Assembly: GCF_918697865.1 (NCBI RefSeq)
Contig: NZ_CAKKMV010000001.1
Location: 1-64,000 of the forward strand
Direction: 5' to 3'
DNA: 64,000 nucleotides
Source: Massilia sp. Bi118
GTDB taxonomy: Bacteria > Pseudomonadota > Gammaproteobacteria > Burkholderiales > Burkholderiaceae_D
Shown here: positions 36,303-45,094 of the stretch, in pieces
Position numbering within the stretch: position 1 is the first letter of the stretch
Layout of the letters: each line of letters opens with the position of its first letter
Position numbers and translations under genes: made by a program
Notes under the pieces: model-generated
Told to the model about the DNA's origin: nothing
The model's input: the letters and a program-made list of their open reading frames with translations, nothing else
Databases searched by the model: none

Positions 36303-36589
36303 CGCGACTGTTATTCTGGATTGCGCTCATCATCCTGGTGGTGATGGCGGTACGCAGCAAGCTGCGGGCGGCGGTGGCCGCGCGCGGATTCGACCCGCAC
36401 GCCGGGCAGGGCGGCACGCCTGCCGGCGGCGCCACCCGCGCCCAGCCCCGGGTGGAGGAATCCGAGCGCATGACCAACTGCGCCCACTGCGGCATTTATT
36501 TCCCGGCTTCGGAAGCGGTGCACGAGGGCGGGCAGGATTACTGCAGCCAGGCGCACGCGCGCCTGCCGGCGTCATCTCGTCCTGATTGA
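36299..36589 (+). CDS. PP0621-family small membrane-anchored zinc-ribbon-like protein
   Basis: A 96-residue protein. One N-terminal transmembrane helix (MTRLLFWIALIILVVMAV) is followed by a flexible Gly/Ala linker. The C-terminal motif has NCAHCGIYFP and YCSQAH, a four-ligand Cys/His site probably binding zinc. The family (PP0621) has no known function and is conserved next to ccsA-like and pilS genes. It overlaps the upstream gene (ATGA). The next start follows 5 nt after its stop. Confidence 0.85.
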   Translation: MTRLLFWIALIILVVMAVRSKLRAAVAARGFDPHAGQGGTPAGGATRAQPRVEESERMTNCAHCGIYFPASEAVHEGGQDYCSQAHARLPASSRPD

Positions 36590-36594
36590 GGCGC

Positions 36595-38226
36595 ATGGCG
36601 CCCTGGCAGCCACTGTCCGCCGCGTCGCGGGAGACCTTCTGGCGTTCGCTCCAGACCTTCACCGTGACGCGCATCGTGATCACGCTGGTGCTGCTGGTCT
36701 ACCTGACCTACGACGCGCGCCGCGGCCACATGGCCGGCGCGGCGTATGCCGAGACCTGCATCGCGTACGTAGCGGCGGCGCTGCTGTTCGCCGCCATCGC
36801 CCAGCGCTGGCGGCACCGATTCCTGCTGCAGCTGTCCAGCCAGATCCTGGTCGACATCGGCGCCATCTCACTGCTCTACCTGGCCGCCGGCGGCGCCCGC
36901 AGCGGCCTCGGGCTGCTCTACCTGTTCCCGCTGGCCGGGGCGGCGATCCTGGCCCCGCTGGTGCTGGCGCTGTTCTCGGCCTCGCTCGCGACCCTGTTCA
37001 TGCTGGCCGAAAGCACCTGGCGGATCTTCCTCAGCGAGGATCAAGCGCCGCTGTTCCAGGTCGGGATCATGGGCGCCGCCTTCTTTGCCGTGGTGGTGGT
37101 GGTGAGCCGGCTGGCGGCGCGCCTGATCCGGCAGGAAGAGCTGGTGGCCGAGCGCGGCGCCGACCTGCGGGTCCAGCAGGCGGTCTACCGCATCGTGGTC
37201 GACGACGTCGGCGACGGCATCCTGGTGGTAGGACGCGACGGCTTCGTTTTCAGCGGCAACCCGGCGGCGCGCCGCATGCTGGGCCTGGAAGCCGACAACG
37301 ATTTCAAACTGGCCGATATCGCGGCCCTGGAGCCGGTGGCCCAGGGTTTCGAAGCCTGGCTCGCGGCCGGCGCCGCGGACGCCCACGTCACCATCAAGCG
37401 CTGGCAGGAGCAGGGCGGACCGGTGCGCGGCCGCCTCGACCAGCCGGTGCACCTGAAGCTGCGTTTCGCGCGGGTCGACACGCCGATTGGTGCGGCCGAG
37501 CGCAGCGTGATCTTCATGCAGGACGTGAGCGCCATCGAAAACCAGGCGCAGCAGCTGAAACTGGCCTCGATGGGACGGCTGACGGCCAGTATCGCGCACG
37601 AGGTGAGGAACCCGCTGTCGGCGATCGGCCACGCGACCTCGCTGCTGGCCGAGGACCTGAACGGCCCCGCCGAGACCCGCCTGCTGCGCATCGTCGGCGA
37701 CAACGTGGCGCGCGTGAACCGCATGGTCGAGGACATCCTCAAGTTGTCGCGCAAGGTGCAGCCGGGCGGCGAGCCGGTGCATTTGAAGGCCTTCCTGGAA
37801 GAGCTGAAAGCCGAATTCACGGAAACCCATGGCCTGGCCGATAATATGGTGTGGATCGGCGATGCCGGCAAGCGCACCGTGCGCTTCGACGGCCTGCACC
37901 TGCGCGAAGTGCTGGTCAACCTGCTCGGCAATGCGATCCGCTACGCGAGCGGCAAGCCGGCCAGCATCCGGCTGTTCCCCGTGCTGGATGCCACCGGCCG
38001 CGTCGAACTGCACGTGCAGGACGACGGCCCGGGCATCACGGCCGAGGTACGAGCCCATTTGTTCGAGCCCTTCTATACCACCTCGAGCAAGGGCACCGGC
38101 CTTGGGCTCTACCTGGCGCGCGAACTGTGCCTGAACAACGGCGCCATGCTCGACTACGAATACCGGGTGGACGGTCCCGCCGGCTTCGATGCGCCGGGAC
38201 GGTTCGTGATCACCTTCTCTATATAG
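36595..38226 (+). CDS. pilS: PilS-like sensor histidine kinase
   Basis: A 543-residue membrane sensor kinase. About six transmembrane helices lie in residues 25-165, then a PAS domain (about 190-300) and the DHp domain with phospho-acceptor His in ASIAHEVRNPLSAIGH. The CA domain shows NLLGNAIRYA, DDGPGI and KGTGLGLYLARELC. PilS controls type IV pilin expression through PilR, whose gene follows 4 nt later. No pilA gene is in the window, so the regulon is inferred from the family. The ATG at 36595 is chosen over a TTG at 36586 that overlaps the preceding stop. Confidence 0.88.
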   Translation: MAPWQPLSAASRETFWRSLQTFTVTRIVITLVLLVYLTYDARRGHMAGAAYAETCIAYVAAALLFAAIAQRWRHRFLLQLSSQILVDIGAISLLYLAAGGARSGLGLLYLFPLAGAAILAPLVLALFSASLATLFMLAESTWRIFLSEDQAPLFQVGIMGAAFFAVVVVVSRLAARLIRQEELVAERGADLRVQQAVYRIVVDDVGDGILVVGRDGFVFSGNPAARRMLGLEADNDFKLADIAALEPVAQGFEAWLAAGAADAHVTIKRWQEQGGPVRGRLDQPVHLKLRFARVDTPIGAAERSVIFMQDVSAIENQAQQLKLASMGRLTASIAHEVRNPLSAIGHATSLLAEDLNGPAETRLLRIVGDNVARVNRMVEDILKLSRKVQPGGEPVHLKAFLEELKAEFTETHGLADNMVWIGDAGKRTVRFDGLHLREVLVNLLGNAIRYASGKPASIRLFPVLDATGRVELHVQDDGPGITAEVRAHLFEPFYTTSSKGTGLGLYLARELCLNNGAMLDYEYRVDGPAGFDAPGRFVITFSI

Positions 38227-38230
38227 ATAT

Positions 38231-39739
38231 ATGAGTTCTCCCCGCATCCTTGTAGTTGACGACGAAGCCGACCTGCGCGAGCTGCTCGAGATCACCCTGG
38301 TCAAGATGGGCCTGGACGTCGACAGCGCCTCCACCGTGCGCGAAGCGAGATCCCTGCTCGGCCAGACTGAATACGCGCTGGTGCTGACCGACATGCGCCT
38401 GCCCGACGGCACCGGCCTGGAGCTGGTGCGCGAGGTGGCCGGCGCCGGGCGCGGCACCCCGATCGCCGTGATCACGGCCTACGGCAGCGCCGAGAACGCG
38501 GTGATCGCGCTGAAGGCCGGCGCCTTCGACTACGTCTCCAAGCCGGTGGTGCTGGACGATTTGCGCACCATGGTGCGTTCGGCGCTGCGCCTGTCCGAGA
38601 AGCCGGCGGCCCAGGCGGCGCAGGATGCGGAAGCCGGCGACGATGGCAGCAATTCGCGCCTGCTCGGCCGTTCGCAGGCGATGCAGGCGCTGCGCGCCCA
38701 GATCGGGCGGCTGGCCCGCTCGCAGGCGCCGATCGCCATCAACGGCGAATCGGGCAGCGGCAAGGAGCTGGCGGCACGCGAGATCCACGCCCAGAGCGCG
38801 CGCGCCGGCAAGCCCTTCGTGGCCGTGAACTGCGGCGCGATTCCGGAAGCGCTGATGGAGGCCGAGTTCTTCGGCTACCGCAAGGGCGCCTTCACCGGCG
38901 CCACCGACGAGCGAGACGGCTTCTTCCAGGCCGCGAACGGCGGCACGCTGATGCTGGACGAGGTGGCCGACCTGCCGCTGGCGATGCAAGTGAAACTGCT
39001 GCGTGCGATCCAGGAGCGGCGCGTGCGCAAGATCGGCGCCACGGCGGAGGAAGCGGTCGACGTGCGCATCATCAGCGCCACCCACAAGAACCTGGCCAGG
39101 CTGGTCGAGACCGGCCAGTTCCGCCAGGACCTGTTCTACCGCCTGAACGTGATCGAGCTGACCCTGCCGCCGCTGCGCGAGCGCCTCGACGATCTGTCGC
39201 TGCTGGCCGACGCCATCCTGGTGCGCCTGGCAGGACCGGGCAATGCGCGCCTGGGCGCCGGCGTGCTGGATGCGCTGCGCGGCTACGCCTTCCCCGGCAA
39301 TGTGCGCGAGCTGGAAAACGTGCTGGAACGCGCGCTGGCTTTCGCCAACGACGGCGTGATCGAAGTCGGCGACCTGTCATTGAAGGGCGCACGCCTGGCC
39401 GGGCAGGGCGAGACGCCGGCGCCGCAGGCGCCATCGCAAGCTGCCGCCGCGCCGGTGGATGTGCCGGCAGCCGCGCCGGTTGCAGTGCAGGCCGCACCCG
39501 CCGCGGCGGCGCCGATGGCGCCCACGCCGGCGCCGTCCGACAGCCTGCCCGCGCTGGGCGCCGGCGAGCTGCCCAGCAACCTGCCGGACTACCTCTGCCA
39601 GATCGAGCGCGACATCATCCAGCGCGCCCTGCAGCAGACCCAGTTCAACCGCACCCAGGCCGCCAGCCTGCTGGGCATCAGCGTGCGGCAGTTGCGCTAC
39701 CAGATGCAGAAGCTGGACATCCACGCGCCGGAACCATAA
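38231..39739 (+). CDS. pilR: PilR-like sigma-54-dependent response regulator
   Basis: A 502-residue NtrC-class activator. The receiver domain (1-120) has VVDDE and LTDMRLPDGTG with the phospho-acceptor Asp. The AAA+ domain (about 140-375) has Walker A GESGSGKE and the sigma-54 contact loop GAFTGA (in FFGYRKGAFTGA). A Fis-type helix-turn-helix sits at the C-terminus (NRTQAASLLGISVRQLRYQM). Between the AAA+ and DNA-binding domains is an unusually long Ala/Pro-rich linker (about 395-445). It is cotranscribed with pilS and is expected to drive sigma-54 promoters of pilus genes. Confidence 0.9.
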   Translation: MSSPRILVVDDEADLRELLEITLVKMGLDVDSASTVREARSLLGQTEYALVLTDMRLPDGTGLELVREVAGAGRGTPIAVITAYGSAENAVIALKAGAFDYVSKPVVLDDLRTMVRSALRLSEKPAAQAAQDAEAGDDGSNSRLLGRSQAMQALRAQIGRLARSQAPIAINGESGSGKELAAREIHAQSARAGKPFVAVNCGAIPEALMEAEFFGYRKGAFTGATDERDGFFQAANGGTLMLDEVADLPLAMQVKLLRAIQERRVRKIGATAEEAVDVRIISATHKNLARLVETGQFRQDLFYRLNVIELTLPPLRERLDDLSLLADAILVRLAGPGNARLGAGVLDALRGYAFPGNVRELENVLERALAFANDGVIEVGDLSLKGARLAGQGETPAPQAPSQAAAAPVDVPAAAPVAVQAAPAAAAPMAPTPAPSDSLPALGAGELPSNLPDYLCQIERDIIQRALQQTQFNRTQAASLLGISVRQLRYQMQKLDIHAPEP

Positions 39740-39956
39740 GACCTTTGACCTGGCTCATGTGCTGTTGTCTTTTCGCCATCGCAGCATGCCCTATTTGTGA
39801 GCACCTGGCGCGCCAAACGACAGCAGCGTGGCGCCCTCAAAACCTTATGTTAGTGCTCACTTTCATCCCAAGGCCCGGAATGATTCGCCTTGGCAAAAGT
39901 CAAGCGCGGCGCTCGAAAAAAATCCGCTCAGCAGGGTCTTTGATATTTCCGAATAT

Positions 39957-39972
39957 CGACTATACTTAGGTT
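39957..39972 (+). promoter_or_regulatory. NrdR-like box 1 upstream of nrdA
   Basis: CGACTATACTTAGGTT resembles the NrdR consensus ACACTATATATAGTGT in its central part. It lies exactly 30 bp upstream of a second box, the spacing expected for paired NrdR sites. Confidence 0.55.
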
Positions 39973-39986
39973 CATACGGCGCTCCA

Positions 39987-40002
39987 ACACTATATCTAGT
40001 AG
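39987..40002 (+). promoter_or_regulatory. NrdR-like box 2 upstream of nrdA
   Basis: ACACTATATCTAGTAG matches 13 of 16 consensus positions (ACACTATATATAGTGT). Together with box 1 it should place nrdA under the ATP/dATP-sensing repressor NrdR. Confidence 0.65.
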
Positions 40003-40163
40003 TCAGTGGCAGGAGCCAGCCAAGCAGAGGAGGGCCGGTTGCAGGCTTTTTTAGAACGGGCTTCTCCTCTTTATTATTCTCAAAAAGTTATTAGGCTGCC
40101 AACTTTGCACAGTTGGCATTCATCGTTTATCAGTCGGTGGCGGCAGCCATCCCGGGAGGCTCA

Positions 40164-43037
40164 ATGCAAACATCTTCGGACATCTCCATCAACGAGCTGG
40201 TCGCCAATAACGACTACCGCATCATCCGCCGCAACGGCGCCGTGGTACCGTTCGCTCCCAGCAAGATCGCCGTCGCCATGACCAAGGCTTTCCTCGCCGT
40301 GAACGGCGAAGGTGCCCGCGAGTCCGCGCGCATCCGTGAACTGGTCGAGCAGCTGACGAACAACGTGGTTGCAGCGCTTGTGCGCCGCCAGCCGAACGGC
40401 GGCACCTTCCACATCGAGGATGTGCAGGACCAGGTGGAGCTGTCCCTGATGCGTTCGGGCGAGCATGACGTCGCGCGCGAATACGTGCTGTACCGCGCCA
40501 AGCGCATGGACGAGCGCCGCGCCGCCAAGGAAGCCTCGGGCGCGACCCAGGCCGACACCCCGCAGTTCACCGTGGTCGACGGCGGTGTGCGCCGTCCGCT
40601 GGACATGAACGAAGTGGTGTCCCTGATCGGCGCCGCCTGCGTGGGCCTGGAAAAGCACGTCGACGCCGACGCCATCCTGGCCGAAACCGTCAAGAACCTG
40701 TACGACGGCGTGCCGGTCGAAGAGCTGCACAAGTCGGCCATCCTGGCCGCCCGCGCCCTGATGGAAAAGGATCCGGCCTACAGCCAGGTCACCGCGCGCA
40801 TCCTGCTGCACACCATCCGCAAGGAAGTCTTCGGCCGTGAAGTGCCGCAAGCCGGCGCCGCCGCCGAGTACATCACCTACTTCCCGCAATACATCGCCAA
40901 AGGTATCGACGCCGAGCTGCTGGACGAGGAACTGGGCAAGTTCGACCTGCAGAAGCTGGCCAAGGCCATTGTCGCCGACCGCGACCTGCAGTTCGGCTAC
41001 ATCGGCCTGCAGACCCTGTACGACCGCTACTTCCTGCACATCCGCGAAACCCGCATCGAGATGCCGCAGGCCTTCTACATGCGCGTCGCGATGGGCCTGT
41101 CGCTGCGTGAAGAGAACCGCGAAGCGCGCGCGATCGAGTTCTACAACCTGCTGTCGAGCTTCGACTTCATGAGCTCGACCCCGACCCTGTTCAACTCGGG
41201 CACCCGCCGCTCGCAGCTGTCCTCGTGCTACTTGACCACCATCGGCGACGACCTGGAAGATATCTACGACGGCATCAAGGAAAACGCGCTGCTGTCGAAA
41301 TTCGCCGGCGGCCTGGGCAACGACTGGACCCCGGTCCGCGCGATGGGTTCGCGCATCAAGGGCACCAACGGCAAATCGCAGGGCGTGGTGCCGTTCCTGA
41401 AAGTGGCGAACGATACCGCCGTGGCGGTCAACCAGGGCGGCAAGCGCAAGGGCGCGGTCTGCGGCTACCTGGAAACCTGGCACCTGGACATCGAGGAGTT
41501 CCTCGACCTGCGCAAGAACACCGGCGACGACCGCCGCCGCACCCACGACATGAACACCGCGAACTGGATTCCGGACCTGTTCATGAAGCGCGTGATGGAG
41601 AAGGGCTCGTGGAGCCTGTTCTCGCCGTCCGAAGCGCCGGACCTGCACGACAAGGTCGGCAAGGCCTTCGAGGAAGCCTATCTGGGCTATGAGGCGAAGG
41701 CAGCGCGCGGCGAAATGACCGTGTACAAGAAAATCGAAGCGCTCGACCTGTGGCGCAAGATGCTGTCGATGCTGTTCGAGACCGGCCACCCGTGGATCAC
41801 CTTCAAGGATCCGTGCAACATCCGCTCGCCGCAGCAGCACGTGGGCGTGGTGCACTCGTCGAACCTGTGCACCGAGATCACGCTGAACACCAACGCCGAG
41901 GAAATCGCCGTCTGTAACCTGGGTTCGGTCAACATGCCGGCCCACATGAAGGGCGACGGCCTGGACGCGGTCAAGCTGCAGAAGACCATCCGCACCGCGA
42001 TGCGCATGCTGGACAACGTCATCGACATCAACTACTACGCCGTCGACAAGGCCAAGAACTCGAACCTGCGCCACCGTCCGGTCGGCCTGGGCATCATGGG
42101 CTTCCAGGACTGCCTGCACATGATGCGCGTGCCGTTCGCCTCGGACAAGGCGGTGGAATTCGCCGACCGCTCGATGGAAGCCGTCTGCTACTACGCCTAC
42201 CTGGCCTCGACCGAGCTGGCCGAAGAGCGCGGCCGCTACCAGTCCTACGAAGGTTCGCTGTGGGACCGCGGCATCCTGCCGCAGGACTCGATCAAGCTGC
42301 TGGCGGAAGAGCGCGGCGGCTACCTGGAGCAGGATACGTCCGAGACCATGGACTGGACCGTGGTCCGCAACCGCATCAAGCAGTTCGGCATGCGTAACTC
42401 GAACTGCGTGGCGATCGCCCCGACCGCGACCATCTCGAACATCATCGGCGTGTCGGCCTGCATCGAGCCGACCTTCCAGAACCTGTACGTGAAGTCGAAC
42501 CTGTCGGGCGAGTTTACCGAGATCAACGGCTACCTGGTGCGCGACCTGAAGGCGCGCGGCCTGTGGGACGAGGTCATGATCAACGACCTGAAATACTTCG
42601 ACGGCTCGCTGTCGCGCATCGACCGCGCTCCGCAAGACCTGCGCGACATCTACGCGACCGCCTTCGAAGTCGAGCCGAAGTGGCTGGTGGAAGCCGCCTC
42701 GCGCCGCCAGAAGTGGATCGACCAGGCGCAGTCGCTGAACATCTACATGGCCGGCGCCTCGGGCAAGAAGCTGGACGAGACCTATAAACTGGCCTGGCTG
42801 CGCGGCCTGAAGACCACTTATTACCTGCGCACCGTGGCGGCAACCCACATGGAGAAGTCGACCACCCGCACCGGCGCCCTGAACGCCGTGCCGGTCGATG
42901 GCGGCCTGTCGGCGGCAGCGGCTCCGGCTGCAGCGCCGGCGGCAGCACCGGCAGCCAGCGCGGACGTGGTGGAAGGCGCGGCCTGCTACCTGCGTCCGGG
43001 CGACGCCGGTTTCGACGAGTGCGAAGCCTGCCAGTAA
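40164..43037 (+). CDS. nrdA: Ribonucleoside-diphosphate reductase class Ia, alpha subunit
   Basis: The large subunit (957 residues) reduces ribonucleoside diphosphates to deoxy forms using the radical from NrdB. An N-terminal ATP-cone (about 15-105; YRIIRRNGAVVPFAPSKIA) is followed by a second cone-like domain (about 130-225; VVDGGVRRPLDMNEVV), as in Pseudomonas NrdA. The catalytic barrel contains SSCYLTT, the NLCTEI triad region and VCNLGSVN. The C-terminal swinging-arm pair is CEACQ. GGGAGG six nt upstream fixes the ATG at 40164. A linker of Ala/Pro (about 915-935) precedes the C-terminal cysteines. nrdB follows after a family A repeat. Confidence 0.96.
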   Translation: MQTSSDISINELVANNDYRIIRRNGAVVPFAPSKIAVAMTKAFLAVNGEGARESARIRELVEQLTNNVVAALVRRQPNGGTFHIEDVQDQVELSLMRSGEHDVAREYVLYRAKRMDERRAAKEASGATQADTPQFTVVDGGVRRPLDMNEVVSLIGAACVGLEKHVDADAILAETVKNLYDGVPVEELHKSAILAARALMEKDPAYSQVTARILLHTIRKEVFGREVPQAGAAAEYITYFPQYIAKGIDAELLDEELGKFDLQKLAKAIVADRDLQFGYIGLQTLYDRYFLHIRETRIEMPQAFYMRVAMGLSLREENREARAIEFYNLLSSFDFMSSTPTLFNSGTRRSQLSSCYLTTIGDDLEDIYDGIKENALLSKFAGGLGNDWTPVRAMGSRIKGTNGKSQGVVPFLKVANDTAVAVNQGGKRKGAVCGYLETWHLDIEEFLDLRKNTGDDRRRTHDMNTANWIPDLFMKRVMEKGSWSLFSPSEAPDLHDKVGKAFEEAYLGYEAKAARGEMTVYKKIEALDLWRKMLSMLFETGHPWITFKDPCNIRSPQQHVGVVHSSNLCTEITLNTNAEEIAVCNLGSVNMPAHMKGDGLDAVKLQKTIRTAMRMLDNVIDINYYAVDKAKNSNLRHRPVGLGIMGFQDCLHMMRVPFASDKAVEFADRSMEAVCYYAYLASTELAEERGRYQSYEGSLWDRGILPQDSIKLLAEERGGYLEQDTSETMDWTVVRNRIKQFGMRNSNCVAIAPTATISNIIGVSACIEPTFQNLYVKSNLSGEFTEINGYLVRDLKARGLWDEVMINDLKYFDGSLSRIDRAPQDLRDIYATAFEVEPKWLVEAASRRQKWIDQAQSLNIYMAGASGKKLDETYKLAWLRGLKTTYYLRTVAATHMEKSTTRTGALNAVPVDGGLSAAAAPAAAPAAAPAASADVVEGAACYLRPGDAGFDECEACQ

Positions 43038-43044
43038 TTTAACT

Positions 43045-43131
43045 CGTCGTTCCCGCGAAGGCGGGAACCCAAGTTCTGCTAGCGCAGTCGAGACGCGCGC
43101 AACTTGGGTCCCCGCCTGCGCGGGGACGACG
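43045..43131. repeat. Dispersed palindromic repeat, family A, copy 4, between nrdA and nrdB
   Basis: It has the same architecture as copies 1-3, with CGTCGTTCCCGCGAAGGCGG at the left and GCGGGGACGACG at the right. It begins 7 nt after the nrdA stop and ends 13 nt before the NrdR-like box at nrdB. It could set the nrdA:nrdB mRNA ratio. Confidence 0.85.
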
Positions 43132-43143
43132 GTTTTGAAGCTA

Positions 43144-43159
43144 ACACTATATATAGAAG
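43144..43159 (+). promoter_or_regulatory. NrdR-like box at the nrdB ribosome-binding site
   Basis: ACACTATATATAGAAG matches the first 13 consensus positions of the NrdR box perfectly. It runs into the AAGGAA ribosome-binding site (43157-43162), 9 nt before the nrdB start. It may mark a separate NrdR-controlled nrdB promoter. Confidence 0.5.
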
Positions 43160-43168
43160 GAAAACATC

Positions 43169-44272
43169 ATGGCTCTGTCATGGGACGATGAACCGACCAC
43201 CAGCGCACCGGCCGCTGCCGCCGCTCCGGAAGGCGCCACCGCCGCCGACGTCGCCAAGCGCGTAAACGCCGACGACAAGCGCATCATCAACGCGAAAACC
43301 GACGTCAACCAGCTGGTGCCGTTCAAGTACAAGTGGGCCTGGGACAAGTACCTGGCCGGCTGCGCCAACCACTGGATGCCGCAGGAAGTGAACATGCAGC
43401 GCGACATCGAGCTGTGGAAGAACCCGAACGGCCTGACCGAAGACGAGCGCCGCATCGTCAAGCGCAACCTCGGCTTCTTCGTGACCGCCGACTCGCTGGC
43501 CGCCAACAACATCGTGCTGGGCACCTACCGCCACATCACGGCGCCGGAATGCCGCCAGTACCTGCTGCGCCAGGCTTTCGAGGAAGCGATCCACACCCAC
43601 GCCTATCAGTACATCGTCGAATCGCTGGGCCTCGACGAGAAGGAAATCTTCAACGCCTACAACGAAATCCCGTCGATCCGCGACAAGGACCAGTTCCTGA
43701 TCCCGTTCATCGAGGTCATCAACGATCCGCAGTTCCAGACCGGCACCCTGGAAAACGACCAGAAGCTGCTGAAGTCGATCATCGTGTTCGCCTGCCTGAT
43801 GGAAGGCCTGTTCTTCTACGTCGGCTTCACCCAGATCCTGGCGCTGGGCCGCCAGAACAAGATGACCGGCGCCGCCGAGCAGTACCAGTACATCCTGCGC
43901 GACGAGTCCATGCACTGCAACTTCGGCATCGACCTGATCAACACGATCAAGATGGAAAACCCGCAGCTGTGGACCGCCGAGTTCAAGGAAGAGATCAAGC
44001 AGCTGTTCCTGAAGGCCGTCGAGCTCGAGTACCGCTACGCCGAAGACACCATGCCGCGCGGCGTGCTGGGCCTGAACGCCCCGATGTTCAAGGGCTACCT
44101 GCGCTTCATCGCCAACCGCCGCGCCGTCCAGATCGGCCTGGACGCGCTGTTCCCGAACGAGGAAAACCCGTTCCCGTGGATGAGCGAAATGATCGACCTG
44201 AAGAAGGAACGTAACTTCTTCGAGACCCGCGTGACCGAGTACCAGACCGGCGGCGCGCTGAGCTGGGATTAA
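43169..44272 (+). CDS. nrdB: Ribonucleoside-diphosphate reductase class Ia, beta subunit
   Basis: The 367-residue small subunit forms the di-iron tyrosyl radical used by NrdA. Iron ligands lie in [16 protein letters not shown] and [14 protein letters not shown], with earlier ligands around residues 100-115. The C-terminal peptide (GGALSWD) binds NrdA, and the N-terminal MALSWDDEP is nearly the same motif, here repeated at both ends. A ~20-residue Ala-rich stretch follows the N-terminus. The AAGGAA ribosome-binding site overlaps a NrdR-like box. An intrinsic terminator follows at 44293. Confidence 0.96.
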   Translation: MALSWDDEPTTSAPAAAAAPEGATAADVAKRVNADDKRIINAKTDVNQLVPFKYKWAWDKYLAGCANHWMPQEVNMQRDIELWKNPNGLTEDERRIVKRNLGFFVTADSLAANNIVLGTYRHITAPECRQYLLRQAFEEAIHTHAYQYIVESLGLDEKEIFNAYNEIPSIRDKDQFLIPFIEVINDPQFQTGTLENDQKLLKSIIVFACLMEGLFFYVGFTQILALGRQNKMTGAAEQYQYILRDESMHCNFGIDLINTIKMENPQLWTAEFKEEIKQLFLKAVELEYRYAEDTMPRGVLGLNAPMFKGYLRFIANRRAVQIGLDALFPNEENPFPWMSEMIDLKKERNFFETRVTEYQTGGALSWD

Positions 44273-44292
44273 GCGCTACCCAGGTAGAATCG

Positions 44293-44320
44293 AAGGCCCG
44301 TTCGCGGGCCTTTTTCTTTT
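44293..44320 (+). terminator. Intrinsic terminator of nrdB
   Basis: AAGGCCCG and CGGGCCTT are perfect 8-bp arms around TTCG, followed by TTTTTCTTTT. It ends 12 nt before the pgeF start codon. Confidence 0.9.
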
Positions 44321-44332
44321 TCCGCCCCAGAC

Positions 44333-45013
44333 ATGCTCACCAGCCCGCTCCTCGACCATCCAGCCATCGTCCACGGCTTCGGCCGCCGCCACGACGATAT
44401 GCAGCAGCTGTTTCCCGCCTACTGGCCCCGGCGCCCGGTCCAGCACGAACGCCACGGCACCCATATCGCCATTGCGACCCAGCCGAACGAGGACTGCGGC
44501 GAAGCCGACGGCATGCTGACCGACCGTCCCGGCCTGCTGCTGGCAATCGCCACCGCCGACTGCGTGCCGGTGCTGCTGGCGCGGCGGGATGGACGCGAAG
44601 TCGCGGCCCTGCATGTCGGCTGGCGCGGCGCCCATGCCGGCATCGTCGAGCGTTTTGCCGCGCTGGTACGCGGGCGCGGCGGCGATCCCGGCGACTGGCG
44701 CGCGGCGATCGGGCCGGCGGCGCACGCCTGCTGTTATGAAGTGTCGGCGGCGCTGATCCACGACTTTTGCGAGCGCACCGGCCTGCCGAGCGAGACCGTC
44801 GCGCCGAATGCGAACCGGCTCGACCTGCCCGCGATCGTGCGCTGGCAGCTGGGACAGGCCGGCGTCGAACGTGTCTCGGTCCAGGCCGAATGCACGATGT
44901 GCCGCAGCGGCGGCGATGGCCGCTTCATCTATCACAGCTACCGCCGCGACCGCGAAACGCGCACGCCGATCGTCGACGTGCAGTGGTCCGTCATCGCCAT
45001 CGCAGACCACTGA
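44333..45013 (+). CDS. pgeF: Peptidoglycan editing factor PgeF (polyphenol oxidase/laccase-domain family)
   Basis: A 226-residue cytoplasmic zinc protein of the YfiH/PgeF family, which removes peptidoglycan precursors carrying L-Ser instead of L-Ala. It has the family's VHGFGRRHDD start, TADCVPVLLA and AALHVGWRGAHAGI with metal-binding Cys and His, and CTMCRSGGDGRFIYHSYRRD near the end. The length is typical. It lies directly after the nrdB terminator, with a TAGAAT hexamer (44285-44290) just upstream of that hairpin as a possible -10. Earlier names for this family are multicopper laccase-like, which is outdated. Confidence 0.9.
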   Translation: MLTSPLLDHPAIVHGFGRRHDDMQQLFPAYWPRRPVQHERHGTHIAIATQPNEDCGEADGMLTDRPGLLLAIATADCVPVLLARRDGREVAALHVGWRGAHAGIVERFAALVRGRGGDPGDWRAAIGPAAHACCYEVSAALIHDFCERTGLPSETVAPNANRLDLPAIVRWQLGQAGVERVSVQAECTMCRSGGDGRFIYHSYRRDRETRTPIVDVQWSVIAIADH

Positions 45014-45024
45014 TCACGATTCGC

Positions 45025-45048
45025 GCAGAAGTTTGTGCAGAAGTTTGT
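45025..45048 (+). repeat. Perfect 12-bp direct duplication
   Basis: GCAGAAGTTTGT occurs twice head to tail in the gap between pgeF and the glycosyltransferase. It looks like a slippage duplication without clear function. Confidence 0.6.
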
Positions 45049-45094
45049 GCGTGGGATGCGCCACTGGCTTGTTAGTAAAGCTATGATGCCAGCC

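Larger units (their letters stand above)
39740..40163 (+). promoter_or_regulatory. nrdA upstream region: NrdR-like boxes and structured leader
   Basis: This gene-free 424 bp holds two NrdR-like boxes (39957, 39987) and a TATACT -10-like hexamer inside the first box (39961-39966). A leader follows with two inverted repeats: AGAGGAG/CTCCTCT (40026-40070), followed by TTATTATT, and GCCAACT/AGTTGGC (40098-40117). GGGAGG at 40154-40159 is the nrdA ribosome-binding site. Nothing else is visible in 39740-39930. Confidence 0.55.

Noticed and set aside
40001..40010. CAGTGGC upstream of nrdA as part of a cobalamin riboswitch
   Set aside because: It is the reverse complement of the B12-box core (GCCACTG) and so has the wrong orientation for nrdA; no other riboswitch elements were found.
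44333..45013. pgeF product as a multicopper laccase
   Set aside because: The motifs match the YfiH/PgeF zinc family; multicopper oxidase copper-binding motifs are absent.
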